Below are positions 36,390 to 46,823 of a stretch of DNA of 64,000 nt, piece by piece. Positions within the stretch are counted from its first letter, which is position 1; each line of letters starts with the position of its first letter. The DNA is from Blastopirellula retiformator (GTDB lineage Bacteria; Planctomycetota; Planctomycetia; Pirellulales; Pirellulaceae). The notes below the pieces were generated by a model. The model did no database searches and had not been told where the DNA came from. It was given only the letters and a program-made list of their open reading frames with translations. Location of the stretch: NCBI RefSeq assembly GCF_007859755.1, contig NZ_SJPF01000001.1, positions 62,001-126,000 of the forward strand. Direction: 5' to 3'. Position numbers and translations under genes: made by a program.

Positions 36390-37828
36390 GCAAACCTCGC
36401 ATGCTGGAACTGCTGACCGAGTTCGACGCCGGGCTGCTGTCTGACGCGCAAACGGCCGAGTTGGAGCAACTGCTGATCGACAATCCCGATTTGCGCAAGT
36501 CGTACCTGCGACGAATCGCGGCCCGTACGCAGTTGGTGATGATTGCCCGGCGGCGGGCCCAGCAAGTCGACCAACTGCCGGAAGAAGCCTGTCCGCTTCC
36601 GCCGGCCGACAACGTTTGGCCTGTCGCTTATTGGATTGCGGCGATCGCGGCCAGCTTGCTGATCGCGGCGACGCTCGGGAGCGTCTTCTGGTATTCAGAA
36701 CAGCTGCCACCAGACGACTCGCAACTCGCCGCGACGACGCCGGCGGCCGCTTTGGTAACCAATTTGGCCGACAACTGGTGGGGCGCCGCCGAAATGCGGG
36801 CCGATCTGGGTCAACCGCTGCAAGCGGGCGAAAGCCTCTGGCTGGAATCGGGACTTGTCGAGCTAACGCTCGCTTCTGGCGCCGTGATCACCATGGACGG
36901 AGCCTGCCTGTTGCAAATCGCCGACGACAACAGCATTGTGCTTTCGCACGGTACGGTTCATGCGCTAGTCCCGCCCAAGGCCCGCGGGTTTGCGGTGAAG
37001 ACCGAACAGGTTGAGATCGTCGATCTGGGCACAAGGTTCACCGTCTCGGTCGATCAACAGCAAGCGGTCGAAGTGCATGTGCACGAAGGGAGCGTCGAGC
37101 TACGGCGCAACGGTCCGCTACAGGAGACGCCGCTAGTCGATCAAGTCGAAGCAGGCGCCTCGGTGTTGTTCGATCCTGAAACGTGCGACGTTGCGCCGCT
37201 CGAGCAATTCAGGCCGTTTCAAAAGATCTCCCCGCCCGACGGCAAACATATCGCCTATACCACCCGCGTCGGTACCCGCGGCAATCAGGCGTATGCCGGC
37301 AAGGTTGGCCATGACTTTTTAGTGCACGAGACGATCGAAGTCACGCGACTGGGCGTGTTTGATAGCAACTCGGACGGCTTGCATGGTCTTCTCTATTGCG
37401 AGATCTGGCAGCGAGATGATCGAGGAACGCCGCTCGATACGCGGAGTGACTTTGGCGTCGCCATGGCGGCCCGGATTCCGTTTACACCGGTCGATCCCGG
37501 CGAACTGATCGAGTCGAATCGGTTCAAATCGCTTGAGGCGCCGCTGACGTTGCCGCCGGGCTCCTACACGATTGTCGCCTTTGGTTTTAGCGAAGCCGAT
37601 CCGATGGGCAACGATCGAGATCAAGTTGGCGTGCAGCGAAACCGCAAGACTCGCGACGACGCCAACGGGGCGATCTCGTTTGTCGGGACGAGTCGCTATG
37701 GCGACAGTACCGAAGGCCCGCACGCCTTTCCGGGCAAGGTCGACAAGTACTGGGCCGATCGCTACTCGGCCGGCACGTTTGAGTACCGGCTGCTCGAGCC
37801 GTTCGCGGACCAAGACGAACCGCGCTGA
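36386..37828 (+). CDS. FecR-type anti-sigma/membrane sensor protein
   Basis: 480 residues beginning inside the sigma stop codon. The cytoplasmic N-terminus (~1-70) has the short zinc-less anti-sigma pattern (LLTEFDAGLLSDAQTAELEQ). One TM segment follows at ~76-98. The FecR domain is at ~135-260 (SGAVITMDGACLLQI, HGTVHALVPPKARGFAVKT, VDLGTRFTVSV, VHEGSVEL). The C-terminal ~200 residues are a beta-rich periplasmic region with no named family. It most likely restrains the neighbouring sigma factor in response to an envelope signal. Confidence 0.9.
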   Translation: MSKPRMLELLTEFDAGLLSDAQTAELEQLLIDNPDLRKSYLRRIAARTQLVMIARRRAQQVDQLPEEACPLPPADNVWPVAYWIAAIAASLLIAATLGSVFWYSEQLPPDDSQLAATTPAAALVTNLADNWWGAAEMRADLGQPLQAGESLWLESGLVELTLASGAVITMDGACLLQIADDNSIVLSHGTVHALVPPKARGFAVKTEQVEIVDLGTRFTVSVDQQQAVEVHVHEGSVELRRNGPLQETPLVDQVEAGASVLFDPETCDVAPLEQFRPFQKISPPDGKHIAYTTRVGTRGNQAYAGKVGHDFLVHETIEVTRLGVFDSNSDGLHGLLYCEIWQRDDRGTPLDTRSDFGVAMAARIPFTPVDPGELIESNRFKSLEAPLTLPPGSYTIVAFGFSEADPMGNDRDQVGVQRNRKTRDDANGAISFVGTSRYGDSTEGPHAFPGKVDKYWADRYSAGTFEYRLLEPFADQDEPR

Positions 37829-37839
37829 TAGAGCAGGCG

Positions 37840-39000
37840 TCACAAGAGCTCGGGCCAGATCGAATCGCTGACGAGCAAACCGGCCCGGGTCAAACGAATC
37901 CGCTCACTAATTCGCTCGATCAAGCCGTGGCTTTCCAGATCGTGCATTGGCTGCGCGGCGAGCTGATCGACCTCAAACCCGGTCGCCGCCGCGAAGTCGG
38001 TCGGGTCGATTCCTTCCAACCGCCGCATGCCGAAGATCAGTCGTTCGCGGGCCAACTCTTCCGGCGTCAGCTCTTCCGCTTCAGCGACCGCCGACTCGCC
38101 TGAGAGCATCTTTTGGATGTAGCGGGTGGTACTGCGATGATTCGTCTCGCGGCGACCGCCGACATACCGCGCGGCGCCAGGACCGAATGCGTAGTAGCCG
38201 CCGCCGAGCCAGTAGTTCTCATTATGGGCGCAGCGACAATCTGGCCGGGCGAAGTTCGACACCTCGTAGTGCTCGAACCCGGCAGCGCTCGCCATTTCGA
38301 TGCCGGCCAGGTACTGCTCGCGCTGCACTTCTTCGTCGACTTCTTCCAGATCGTCATGCAACAGACGATTCCAAAAGGTCGTTCCTTTCTCGAAGGTCAA
38401 CCCGTAGGTCGACAGGTGATCGGCGCCCAAGTCGATCGCCTGGCGCACATCGTCGCGCCACATGTCGACCGTTTCGCCCGGCGCGGCGAAGATCAGATCG
38501 ATCGCCAGGCGGTCAAACTTGGCTCGCACTCGCTGGGCTGCGTCGATCGCATCGGCGGCGCGATGATCGCGCTCGAGTAATTCCAACTTGGCATCCCGAA
38601 ACGACTGCACGCCGAGACTGATTCGGTTGACTCCATACTGCGCGAGCAGGTCGAGCTTCTCGTCGCTGAGGTCAGCCGGGTTCGCCTCGACGCTCCATTC
38701 GTAGCCTTCGGCCGGCGGAAAGCGATCGATTGTCAGCTTCAGCAGTTGTTCCAGATGTGGCGTCGGTAAATGGGTCGGTGTGCCGCCGCCGTAGAAGATC
38801 GTGTCAACCTGGTGCGGAGCGGCGACGGTTTCCATCTCACGCTCGATCGCGGCGAGATAATCGCCGATGAGATCGTCGCGTCCGGCGACCAACGTAAAGT
38901 TGCAATAGCCGCAGCGTCGCAAACAGAACGGCACATGCACGTAAACGCTGTGCGGCGTTTGTGCGGCGGCCGGAGAAATCAGTTTGCGGGTCATAGCCAC
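37840..39000 (-). CDS. hemW: HemW-like radical SAM protein
   Basis: 386 residues. The N-terminal [10 protein letters not shown] supplies the CxxxCxxC iron-sulfur site without the fourth Cys of true HemN, so HemW (haem chaperone) is more likely than coproporphyrinogen oxidase. Also seen: [27 protein letters not shown], the RISLGVQSF segment, [10 protein letters not shown] and the C-terminal winged-helix part. It overlaps the RNase Z-like gene by 10 bases and is convergent with the FecR gene, 11 bp apart. Confidence 0.93.
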   Translation of the reverse strand: MAMTRKLISPAAAQTPHSVYVHVPFCLRRCGYCNFTLVAGRDDLIGDYLAAIEREMETVAAPHQVDTIFYGGGTPTHLPTPHLEQLLKLTIDRFPPAEGYEWSVEANPADLSDEKLDLLAQYGVNRISLGVQSFRDAKLELLERDHRAADAIDAAQRVRAKFDRLAIDLIFAAPGETVDMWRDDVRQAIDLGADHLSTYGLTFEKGTTFWNRLLHDDLEEVDEEVQREQYLAGIEMASAAGFEHYEVSNFARPDCRCAHNENYWLGGGYYAFGPGAARYVGGRRETNHRSTTRYIQKMLSGESAVAEAEELTPEELARERLIFGMRRLEGIDPTDFAAATGFEVDQLAAQPMHDLESHGLIERISERIRLTRAGLLVSDSIWPELL

Positions 39001-39836
39001 AGCTGGAGTCGCCCGTCGAGCAGGTCGGGAAGCTTCTCTTCGACGTAGTTCTTGATCTGGCGATCGTTGTAGCGAACGCTGAAGTGCCCGGCGATGATCG
39101 TCTTGTTCTTGAACTGGTCACGACGTGCGACAATGTCGTCGAGATGGGTATGCCCCATCTTGTGGATTTTTTCGCGACGATGATCGGGTGCCAGGAAGGT
39201 CATCTCCAGGATCAACGTTTCCGCTTCATAAAACGCCGGGCAGTCGTCGAGCGCCTCGGGGCGGCTGTCCCCCAGGTAGGCGAGCTTCGGCACCCGATAC
39301 TCGTCGGTCACTTCGACGCCGGAGAGGCGAATGTCGCGGATCTTATCCCCCGGCAGCTCCGCATATTCCGGCTTCAGCTTCCGCCGCCGCTGCCAGACGA
39401 TGTAGCCAACCGACGTGACGGTATGCTTAGTGGCGACCGGGGTGACGACTAGTTCCCGCGACAGTTCGATCTCGTCGCCTGGATTGACGCCGATCAGTTC
39501 GCACGGCATTCGCCCGCGATCGAGTCGCTGGAACGAGTTGAGCATCTGCTGCACGCCGCCGATCGCCGACTCGGGTAGATAAATCGTCGGCGGGTCCATC
39601 TTCATCATCCGCCGCCGCGAGACGTAAACCGGCAGGGCCGCGACGTGATCCAGGTGGGTATGGGTCACCAGCGCTGTCGGAGTCCCCATGAAGTCCCACG
39701 GCTGCAGCCCCAGGTCCAGCAGCAGTTTCATCTCCGGCACGCGCCAGTACGACTGCACCGCGGCCCTCGAGAATCCCTCGATGGTGAGGTCGCCGGAAGT
39801 CATTTTGCGAACGGGTGCGTTCTCGAACATGCACAA
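38991..39836 (-). CDS. RNase Z-like metallo-beta-lactamase protein
   Basis: 281 residues (275-279 if an ATG slightly downstream is used). MBL fold: the zinc motif [12 protein letters not shown], then [21 protein letters not shown], and [10 protein letters not shown], with a late [10 protein letters not shown] as the last ligand region. This arrangement is that of tRNase Z/ElaC relatives; which substrate it cuts is not proved. The 3' end overlaps hemW by 10 bases, so the two are likely co-transcribed. Confidence 0.85.
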   Translation of the reverse strand: MCMFENAPVRKMTSGDLTIEGFSRAAVQSYWRVPEMKLLLDLGLQPWDFMGTPTALVTHTHLDHVAALPVYVSRRRMMKMDPPTIYLPESAIGGVQQMLNSFQRLDRGRMPCELIGVNPGDEIELSRELVVTPVATKHTVTSVGYIVWQRRRKLKPEYAELPGDKIRDIRLSGVEVTDEYRVPKLAYLGDSRPEALDDCPAFYEAETLILEMTFLAPDHRREKIHKMGHTHLDDIVARRDQFKNKTIIAGHFSVRYNDRQIKNYVEEKLPDLLDGRLQLWL

Positions 39837-39945
39837 AAGCGCCGAGCTGCGGAAAGATGGAAAACTCTTCAGTGTAACGCCTTACGGCGACGATCAACAG
39901 ATCCCAGCGCGGCCCGAAAGGTTCGCGTGGGGGGGTGAAATCGAG

Positions 39946-40407
39946 TTATTCCGCTTTGGCAATCGCCTGTTTCGCCTGCTGGGCCTCGGCGATTCTCTGG
40001 GCGACGTGCCCCAGCTCCAGCTCACGCAGAAAGTCTTCCATCGTGGCGTAGATCTCGTCGCTAAGGAATTTAACCGCCCAATTGTGCTTCAGCGGGCTGA
40101 TCATCAGCACCACTTTGCCGGCCCGGTACGCCTCCCAGATTTCGATGGCGGTCCCCATCGAAGCCTCAGGGATGTAGGCGACCACGACGTCGACTTCGCC
40201 GCACATCGCGTTGTGCCGCAAAAAGACGCCGCGACCTTGCTCTTCGGTGTAGTCGAGCGACCCGCTGTGGTCGGCCCAGGGATCGTAGATGTCAGCGCCT
40301 GGAAAGTGACGCAGCAAGATCTCTTTCAGCTGCGATCGATAGTCTTGGCGATGCACCAGGCTACCAACGTGCGAACCTTGCATGATCCCGGCGAGAAAAA
40401 ATCGCAT
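39946..40407 (-). CDS. nucleoside 2-deoxyribosyltransferase-like protein
   Basis: 153 residues. MRFFLAGIMQGS at the start, VDVVVAYIPEASMGTAIEIW in the centre and the KVVLMISPL strand match the Rossmann-like nucleoside deoxyribosyltransferase fold, where the acidic residue after GTAIE is catalytic. The C-terminal helix is charged. Substrate unknown. An alternative ATG lies 8 codons in. Divergent from the M20 peptidase gene. Confidence 0.72.
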   Translation of the reverse strand: MRFFLAGIMQGSHVGSLVHRQDYRSQLKEILLRHFPGADIYDPWADHSGSLDYTEEQGRGVFLRHNAMCGEVDVVVAYIPEASMGTAIEIWEAYRAGKVVLMISPLKHNWAVKFLSDEIYATMEDFLRELELGHVAQRIAEAQQAKQAIAKAE

Positions 40408-40528
40408 CGCGTATCCAGCGTTTGAGCCATCGACAATCGACCAGGCCGCCCCCGGTCCGCTCCTTCTTAAAGTACAATATCAGGCCGATCGTTGTCGACC
40501 GCCGCACCTTTGCATCGGAACCGCGCCC

Positions 40529-41713
40529 ATGGCCTCTGTCGCCGCAAATCGCCCTAAATCTTTAAAATTGGTGAAACAACTGCTGGCCATCCCCGGCGGC
40601 AGCGGGCGTGAGAAACAGGTGGCCAAGTTCATCAAGGCCGAACTGCTGGCCGCTGGCGCCGAGGAAAGCTGGTTCCGCCTCGACAAAGCGAACAAGCTGG
40701 GTCCAATCGACGACGCCGAAGTGGGCAACTTGGTGGTCACCATCCCCGGCACGATCGACGCTCCGCGGCGATTGCTGATGGCGCACATGGATACCGTGCC
40801 GCTGTGCGTCGGCTGTACGCCGGTCAAAAAGGGAGAAGTGCTGGAGTCGAAGGAGAAAGACCTGGGACTTGGCGCTGACAACCGCGCCGGCTGCGCCGTG
40901 GTGCTCAACGCGGCCTGCGAAATCTTGCGCAAAAATCTGCCGCACCCGCCGCTGACGCTGCTGTTTACGATTGAAGAAGAGATCGGTCTGCATGGTGCCC
41001 GAAACTTGCAGACGTCGCTACTAAAAAAGCCGGCGCTGGCGTTCAACTGGGATGGCGGATCGCCCACCAAGTTAACGGTCGGCGCGATTGGCGGCTATCG
41101 CTTCTTTATCGACGCGCATGGAATCGCCAGTCATGCCGGCGTCGCGCCGGAGCGCGGCGTCAGCGCCATCGCGATCGCGGCGCTGGCGATCGCCAAGTTG
41201 CAAAAAGGGGGTTGGCTTGGCAAAGTCACGAAGCGCAAGAAGAGCGGTTCGGCCAATGTCGGCGTCGTAACCGGCGGCGCAGCGACCAACGTCGTCTGCG
41301 ACCTGGTGAAGATCAAGGCCGAAGCCCGCAGCCATGACCTGACGTTCCTCAACGAAATGGTCGCCCAGATCGAAACCGCGTTTCACGACGCGGTCAAAGA
41401 AGTGAAGAACATCGACGGAGAAACGGGCTCGGTCGAGATCACCGGGCGTCTCGACTACGAACCGTTTCGCCTAGCCGACGACGACCCGTCGGTCGAAGTC
41501 GCGCAGCAAACGATCGCGGCCCTGGGCTACGAGTCGGAACTGGCGGTCGCCAACGGCGGACTCGACGCCAATTGGCTCTTCCGCCATGGGATTCCGACGG
41601 TGTCGTTTGGCTGCGGTCAGCGAAACCCGCACATGTCGACCGAACAACTCAACATCGAGTGGTTCCATCAGGCCTGCGATATCGGCCTGAACATTGCGGT
41701 CGCCGCCGTGTAG
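40529..41713 (+). CDS. M20 family peptidase, PepT-like
   Basis: 394 residues from the ATG at 40529; a longer frame would run into the divergent neighbour and adds non-homologous sequence. Zinc ligands of the M20 family: HMDT (with Asp), LGADNRAG, TIEEEIGLHGA (catalytic Glu), and DGGSPTKLTVG. The dimerisation domain holds GIASHAGVAPERGVSAIAIA. The final ligand is in FGCGQRNPHMSTE. Most like tripeptidase PepT or YqjE. Cytoplasmic. Confidence 0.92.
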   Translation: MASVAANRPKSLKLVKQLLAIPGGSGREKQVAKFIKAELLAAGAEESWFRLDKANKLGPIDDAEVGNLVVTIPGTIDAPRRLLMAHMDTVPLCVGCTPVKKGEVLESKEKDLGLGADNRAGCAVVLNAACEILRKNLPHPPLTLLFTIEEEIGLHGARNLQTSLLKKPALAFNWDGGSPTKLTVGAIGGYRFFIDAHGIASHAGVAPERGVSAIAIAALAIAKLQKGGWLGKVTKRKKSGSANVGVVTGGAATNVVCDLVKIKAEARSHDLTFLNEMVAQIETAFHDAVKEVKNIDGETGSVEITGRLDYEPFRLADDDPSVEVAQQTIAALGYESELAVANGGLDANWLFRHGIPTVSFGCGQRNPHMSTEQLNIEWFHQACDIGLNIAVAAV

Positions 41714-41719
41714 CGCGGC

Positions 41720-43738
41720 TTACTTATTCACCGTGACCTGCTTGGCCGGCCACTTCAGCTGCTTGCCAACCGTCTGGGCGTAGGCCACCGCTGCGGCGCC
41801 GTCGGCGTCGACTTCGATCTGGGCGTTTTGGGCCGCCAGGGCGACCGCTTCCGGCATGTTCATGAACCGGCGAACGTTCAGCAAGATTGGCCCGTTGCGA
41901 TGATCGGCCGGTAGGTGCGTGGCCGTCACCTTGGCGACGCTGGGCTCAAAGATCGTCGCGTAGATGGCGACGCCGGCGTCGACTCCATCGGCGGCGATCG
42001 TTAGCGGCGTACCTGGCGATTGCGACTCAATCGCCTGAATCGCACGGCGCGTGTCCCAGACCCGCATGCCGTGGACCGTTTGTCCTAGCTGCAAGAAGCG
42101 GCGACGAATGTGGGTTTCTTTTTTCTTGTCTTGATCCCACTGGGTCGAGCCGACGCCGCGCTGCACCAGGAAGTACGTCTTACCAGGCGACTTCAGCAGC
42201 GTCTGCGCCGCGTCGCTGTTGGGCGACTTTCCATCGGCGGCTGCCGTGGTCAACGTTTCCAGCGCGGTCCAGTCGGTCTGGTCGGCCAGTTGCAGCGTGG
42301 CGTTTTGCCCGCCGTTGTCGATCAGGATCACGGGCAGGACGACGCCGGGCTGCGTTTGCAGATCGAAGGTAGTGATCGTGGCGTCGCCGATCTTGTCGGC
42401 GACGACCTGCGTCAGCTGCGGCTTCGATTTTCGATTAGGCCAGCCGGCGAACGACTTGGCCAGCAGCGTCTCTTTCAGCTCCGCCGCTTGCGACTTCCAG
42501 GCGATCTCCGAAGCGGGAACTTCCGCTCCCGGCGCGACCGGCACGAACGTCTCTTGGATCTCGGTATTGATCTGGTCGGCCGGCAGTTCACCGAAGACCT
42601 TCAGTTCCTTCTTCGTGAACATCGGCGTCGCGGGATCGTCAATCAGCGGCGACTCTCCCTTCAGGTGACGGCAGAGCCAGTGAAACGCCGGAACCCGCAG
42701 CGGCTGCGTATCGGCATGGCCGCCATCGACGATCGCCAGACCGAGGTTCGCTTTGGCATCGTACAAACTATAGATCTCGCGGGCCGCGAAGAAGGTGCGA
42801 GTCACGCCATCGAGCGGAAAGATCGGATCGCTGTCGGTGTTGGCGATCATCAGCGGCCGAGGAGCGACCATCGCCGGGAGGAAGCTGAAGTCGTACCGCG
42901 GCGTGTTCGTCCAGAACATGCAGTCGCAGTGACCGTTGATGCAGTCGTCGACGATGTGGTTTTGCAGGTCGGTGATGCCGGCAACCGGAACCGCCGCCTT
43001 GATGCGATCGTCGAGCGCTGCGATGTACCAGCTGTACGCGCCGCCGCCGCTCCGTCCAGTGACCCCGATCCGCTCGGGATCGACGTCATCGCGAGCTTGC
43101 AGCAGATCAAGCGCACGAACGCAGTTCCACGTTTCGACGCCGATCGGCGAGTAACCCCGATTGACCCACCACCACATGCCCAGGTGGTGCGTCCCGTGGT
43201 GCAGCCCCTGGATCTCGCCCAGTTGTAGCGTGTCGATCGTCAGGCAAACGAAACCATGTCGGGCAAACCACGCGCCATGATGTTGATAGTGGGTCTTGTT
43301 GCCAAGGCTAACGCCATCTTCGACCACTTTGCCATGTCCGCAAACGTACAGGATCGCCGGCAAGCGTCCTTCCGCCTTGGTCGGGCGATAGAGATTGCCG
43401 GTGACGTACAGGCCGGGTCGCGATTGGAAGTGGATCTTCTCGACCGTGACGCCATCTTTTTCCAGCGTCCCGGTGACTGTCGTCTGCAGGTCGGTCTTTT
43501 CCGGCCATGGCTGCAGACCGAGCATCTCCTTTAGCTGCTCTTGGTATTCGCCTCGTTTAGCTTTCCACTGATCGATCGAAGTTGCGGTTACGATCGGCTG
43601 ATTGGTCAGCGCCGCGGTCTCGGCGGCAAAGTACTTTCGCACCGCCGCATCCCCCGGTTCGGCAACCGCCCAGGTCACGAGGGAGAGGGAAAGAAGCGCG
43701 GAGAGCGCAAGGGAGAAAGCGAGTCGATGACGACGCAT
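41720..43738 (-). CDS. secreted alpha/beta hydrolase, acetyl-xylan-esterase-like
   Basis: 672 residues with a signal peptide (LAFSLALSALLSLSLVTWAVA). The catalytic domain (~80-390) has YVCGHGKV, the nucleophile GRSGGGAYS, the acid in NTDSDPIFPLDG and the His in DGGHADTQP, so the triad is complete. The C-terminal ~280 residues resemble a second, incomplete hydrolase-like domain without a recognisable nucleophile motif. Planctomycetes carry many such exported esterases near sugar-using genes. Convergent with the M20 gene, 6 bp apart. Confidence 0.85.
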   Translation of the reverse strand: MRRHRLAFSLALSALLSLSLVTWAVAEPGDAAVRKYFAAETAALTNQPIVTATSIDQWKAKRGEYQEQLKEMLGLQPWPEKTDLQTTVTGTLEKDGVTVEKIHFQSRPGLYVTGNLYRPTKAEGRLPAILYVCGHGKVVEDGVSLGNKTHYQHHGAWFARHGFVCLTIDTLQLGEIQGLHHGTHHLGMWWWVNRGYSPIGVETWNCVRALDLLQARDDVDPERIGVTGRSGGGAYSWYIAALDDRIKAAVPVAGITDLQNHIVDDCINGHCDCMFWTNTPRYDFSFLPAMVAPRPLMIANTDSDPIFPLDGVTRTFFAAREIYSLYDAKANLGLAIVDGGHADTQPLRVPAFHWLCRHLKGESPLIDDPATPMFTKKELKVFGELPADQINTEIQETFVPVAPGAEVPASEIAWKSQAAELKETLLAKSFAGWPNRKSKPQLTQVVADKIGDATITTFDLQTQPGVVLPVILIDNGGQNATLQLADQTDWTALETLTTAAADGKSPNSDAAQTLLKSPGKTYFLVQRGVGSTQWDQDKKKETHIRRRFLQLGQTVHGMRVWDTRRAIQAIESQSPGTPLTIAADGVDAGVAIYATIFEPSVAKVTATHLPADHRNGPILLNVRRFMNMPEAVALAAQNAQIEVDADGAAAVAYAQTVGKQLKWPAKQVTVNK

Positions 43739-43858
43739 TGAACAATTCCAGCGAGGCGAAGGGAGGAAGGCGGGAAACGGGTGTGAACTACTATCCTGGT
43801 CGCTTTCCCCCCCGCGTCAACTCTCAGCTGGCCCGAGATTCTCTTCGCGTCGCGAACC

Positions 43859-44893
43859 TTAAACGGTCGTCGACGGCGGTGGCGGAGAATCGGACGAAGC
43901 TCCGTTCTCTTGGGATCGCAGGGTGCCGTTGCGGAAGGCCTGGGCCATCGACTTGGGAACCTCCGCTTCGGCCAGAACCAGCTTGGCCCGGTTCAGGACA
44001 ACCTTCGCCTTGTTCTCTTGCTCGGTGGCGACCGCTTCGGCGCGGCGCTGTTCGGCCTTCGCGCGAGCGACGCGGGTATCGGCTTCGGCCTGATCGTTTT
44101 GCAGTCGAGCGCCAATGTTCTCGCCGACGTCGATATCGGCGATGTCGATGGAAATGATCGCATAGGCGGTTTGTGCGTCCAAATTGCGATCGAGCACCGC
44201 ACGGGTGATCAGGTCCGGATTCTCGAGCACCCGGGTATGTGTGTCGCTGGAACCGATCGCCGAGATGATGCACTCGCCGACACGGGCGATGACGGTCTCT
44301 TCAGTGGCGCCGCCGATCAATTGCTCCAGCGACGTGCGGACCGTCACCTTCGCGCGAACGCGAAGTTCGATGCCGTTCTTGGCGATGGCGCTGAGGGTCG
44401 CCTTGCCGCTGCGGCGCGGATCGGGACAGTCGATCACCTTGGGCGAGACGCTGGTCCGCACCGCTTCGACCACGTCGCGGCCGGCCAGATCGATCGCGGC
44501 GGCGCGGTCAAAGTCGAGGGCGATTTGGGCGCGATGGGCGGCGATGATCGCATGAATCACCGCCATCACATTGCCGCCGGCCAGATAGTGCGCTTCAAGC
44601 CGCTTGGTGCTGATGCCGTCACGGCGGTCGATGCTTAAACCGGACTGCGAGGCCATGATCTTCGCTTTGACGATCACGCGGCTATTCACCTGGCGGAAGC
44701 TCATCCCGACCAGCTCAAACAGCGAGACCCCGGCCTGCGACATGTAGGCCTGAAACCAGAGCGGCCCATACGCCAGCATAATGACCAGGAAGACGAAGCC
44801 GAGGAAGGCCAACATCCCCCCAACGACGACATACATAAGGTACCCGCCGCCTTCTTGTTGGGCCAACAGCATCCAGGGCACGACGTTCGGCAT
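43859..44893 (-). CDS. floA: flotillin-like FloA
   Basis: 344 residues, typical for FloA (UPF0365). N-terminal hydrophobic hairpin at ~18-50, then the SPFH region with [20 protein letters not shown] and [20 protein letters not shown], and the long Ala/Glu/Arg heptad-like region ([18 protein letters not shown]). The C-terminus is Pro/Ser-rich. FloA organises membrane microdomains. The gene stands alone on the minus strand between the esterase and a DUF4013-type protein. Confidence 0.96.
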   Translation of the reverse strand: MPNVVPWMLLAQQEGGGYLMYVVVGGMLAFLGFVFLVIMLAYGPLWFQAYMSQAGVSLFELVGMSFRQVNSRVIVKAKIMASQSGLSIDRRDGISTKRLEAHYLAGGNVMAVIHAIIAAHRAQIALDFDRAAAIDLAGRDVVEAVRTSVSPKVIDCPDPRRSGKATLSAIAKNGIELRVRAKVTVRTSLEQLIGGATEETVIARVGECIISAIGSSDTHTRVLENPDLITRAVLDRNLDAQTAYAIISIDIADIDVGENIGARLQNDQAEADTRVARAKAEQRRAEAVATEQENKAKVVLNRAKLVLAEAEVPKSMAQAFRNGTLRSQENGASSDSPPPPSTTV

Positions 44894-44977
44894 AAAATCT
44901 CGACCTCAAGCGAATAGTTCTAACGGCGATCCACTAGGGCGCATGATACCGGATCGAACCGCCCCCAGCCAGCAGTT

Positions 44978-45751
44978 TTACGGGACGATCTGAATCTTCA
45001 TCCCACCCCGAGACAGGTAGACTTGGTACATCTGCATCAGGAGATGCGACATCGAAAACCAGGAGATCACCACCGCCGGCAGCGCGCCGATGCAGCAGAG
45101 CAAATAGCCAAGATTGATCATGATCCCGGAGCTGAACGCCACGAACAGCAACACCAAGATCTGCTCAAACCACATTTTGCTGATGAAGTCGCGGATGAAT
45201 GCGAAGTCAAATCCCTGCCCGATGTCGTTGGTCATCGCCACGCGAAACATTCCCGGCAGCATCGCGATGTTCATGAACAAGATCGTGCCAAGGTAGATCG
45301 CCCCCGCGATTACGATCCCAATGACCGCCAAGACCTCGTTCTTGGAGCTCGCCAGAACGCTGAAAATTAAGAAGCAAACCAGCATCACAGGGATAATCAA
45401 GAGCGAGGCGCACAGCCCATACAGCATTACCCACAGGGCCCGCATCAGGTATTCGCCAAACCGATCAAATGTGAACAGCGAATAGGGGCGCTGGCCGCGG
45501 CCTGCGAGCCGCTGCGCGACGCAGTCATACTCGTAGCCTAACACGGCGAATGCGCCGATGAACGGAATCAAGACCGTCAGCGACGCCATCAATAGACCGT
45601 TGACCCACTCGGGATGGTCAAAAAACTCGGTGATGGAACCGAAGTAGTCGATCGATTCGCGCGTTTCGAGCGGCATGTCGCCTGCGTCATCGTGCTCGCG
45701 AAACGCTTCGGTACTGGGCGACACATAAGGATTCGACGAATCGTCGGACAT
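44978..45751 (-). CDS. DUF4013-type multi-TM membrane protein
   Basis: 257 residues from the ATG at 45751, chosen because GGAG stands 9 bases upstream; 45769 is an alternative. The N-terminus is acidic and soluble. It then has about five hydrophobic segments (e.g. LLMASLTVLIPFIGAFAVLG, ASLLIIPVMLVCFLIFSVLA, LAVIGIVIAGAIYLGTILF) and a conserved-looking mid loop RGQRPYSLFTFDRFGEYLM. Similar to DUF4013 proteins of unknown role. Confidence 0.72.
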   Translation of the reverse strand: MSDDSSNPYVSPSTEAFREHDDAGDMPLETRESIDYFGSITEFFDHPEWVNGLLMASLTVLIPFIGAFAVLGYEYDCVAQRLAGRGQRPYSLFTFDRFGEYLMRALWVMLYGLCASLLIIPVMLVCFLIFSVLASSKNEVLAVIGIVIAGAIYLGTILFMNIAMLPGMFRVAMTNDIGQGFDFAFIRDFISKMWFEQILVLLFVAFSSGIMINLGYLLCCIGALPAVVISWFSMSHLLMQMYQVYLSRGGMKIQIVP

Positions 45752-45823
45752 TCTGGGCTCCGTCGTCAAAATAGGCGATTAATGGTGCAGGCGGTCCGCC
45801 AACTTACGCGGCATTGTCGCCGC

Positions 45824-46558
45824 TTAGTCGTCCTTTTTCAACTGATGCGACAACAACCAGGTAAAGACTTCCGGATTCTCGTAGGTCTGCGTCCAGCTAT
45901 CGTGGTCGACCCCGGGGTAAATCGTCAGCTTGACGTCTCCGCCGGCCGCATTGACCGCCTCGACCATTTCTTCGCTCCGTTTCAGCGGTACGACATGGTC
46001 TTTTTCGCCGTGGAAGACCCACAGCGGAGTCGACGTCAGCGCCTTGGCTAGTTCCGGATCACCTCCGCCGCAAATGGGCAAGGCCGCGGCAAATTTGTGC
46101 GGGTGCTTGGCGACCAGCGACCAGGCGCCAAAGCCGCCCATGCTCAGCCCAGTGCAGTAGATCCGCGTCGGATCGACGTTGTAGTTCGCTTCGATCTCGG
46201 TCAGCAGCTGCGTTAGCGCTTCCTGTTTTTCAGCTTCGTTCCACCAGACGTTCGGCGAGCATTGGGGCGAAACGATGATGAACGGCAAATCTTGCTTCGC
46301 GACCAACTTGGGCGGGCCATGCTTTTTGACCTTCGCCAGGTCGTCGCCACGTTCCCCGGCGCCATGCAAAAAGAGCATCAGCGGCTTCGGCTGGCCGTCC
46401 GCCGCGTAGTCGGTCGGAAGATAGATCCAGTAGCCCAGTTTTTCGGGGTCTTGGCCCTCCAGCTTCACTTCCAACTGCTGGGCGACTTGCTTGCCGGGAG
46501 TCGGCTGAGTGGGGGAAACGGGGTCGGCGGCCATCAGCGTGAAACTCCCTAGCAGCAA
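45824..46558 (-). CDS. secreted alpha/beta hydrolase (esterase/PHB depolymerase-like)
   Basis: 244 residues from the TTG at 46558. Catalytic elements: LFLHGAGERGDD, the nucleophile in CTGLSMGGFGAWS, the acid in FHGEKDHVVPL and His in YPGVDHDSW. The start is unclear: a signal-peptide-like hydrophobic run continues upstream in frame but shows no ATG, GTG or TTG at its head (GTA sits where a start would fit). Substrate unknown. Between the DUF4013 and EboE-like genes on the same strand. Confidence 0.82.
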   Translation of the reverse strand: MLLGSFTLMAADPVSPTQPTPGKQVAQQLEVKLEGQDPEKLGYWIYLPTDYAADGQPKPLMLFLHGAGERGDDLAKVKKHGPPKLVAKQDLPFIIVSPQCSPNVWWNEAEKQEALTQLLTEIEANYNVDPTRIYCTGLSMGGFGAWSLVAKHPHKFAAALPICGGGDPELAKALTSTPLWVFHGEKDHVVPLKRSEEMVEAVNAAGGDVKLTIYPGVDHDSWTQTYENPEVFTWLLSHQLKKDD

Positions 46559-46823
46559 AAAACCTAACGAAGCAATTAACTTTAGTACGGAAAATCGCCC
46601 CCAAAAAACGATAGAAATCGCTTACAGCCTAATAGGGGATGCATCCAAATGCAATCAGCGCAAGCTAGAGCGTTTTTCTGATAGCTGTAGCGTTTCTGGC
46701 GTTAGTGAGGCAAGCTGGTGAAGGCGACCGAAGCAGGCGAATCCTCAAGATTCGTCGATGCAGGTCAACGCCGACCAGCGCGGCCGCAACCAGCCACAAC
46801 GATACAGATGGAAGAAAACCGTT

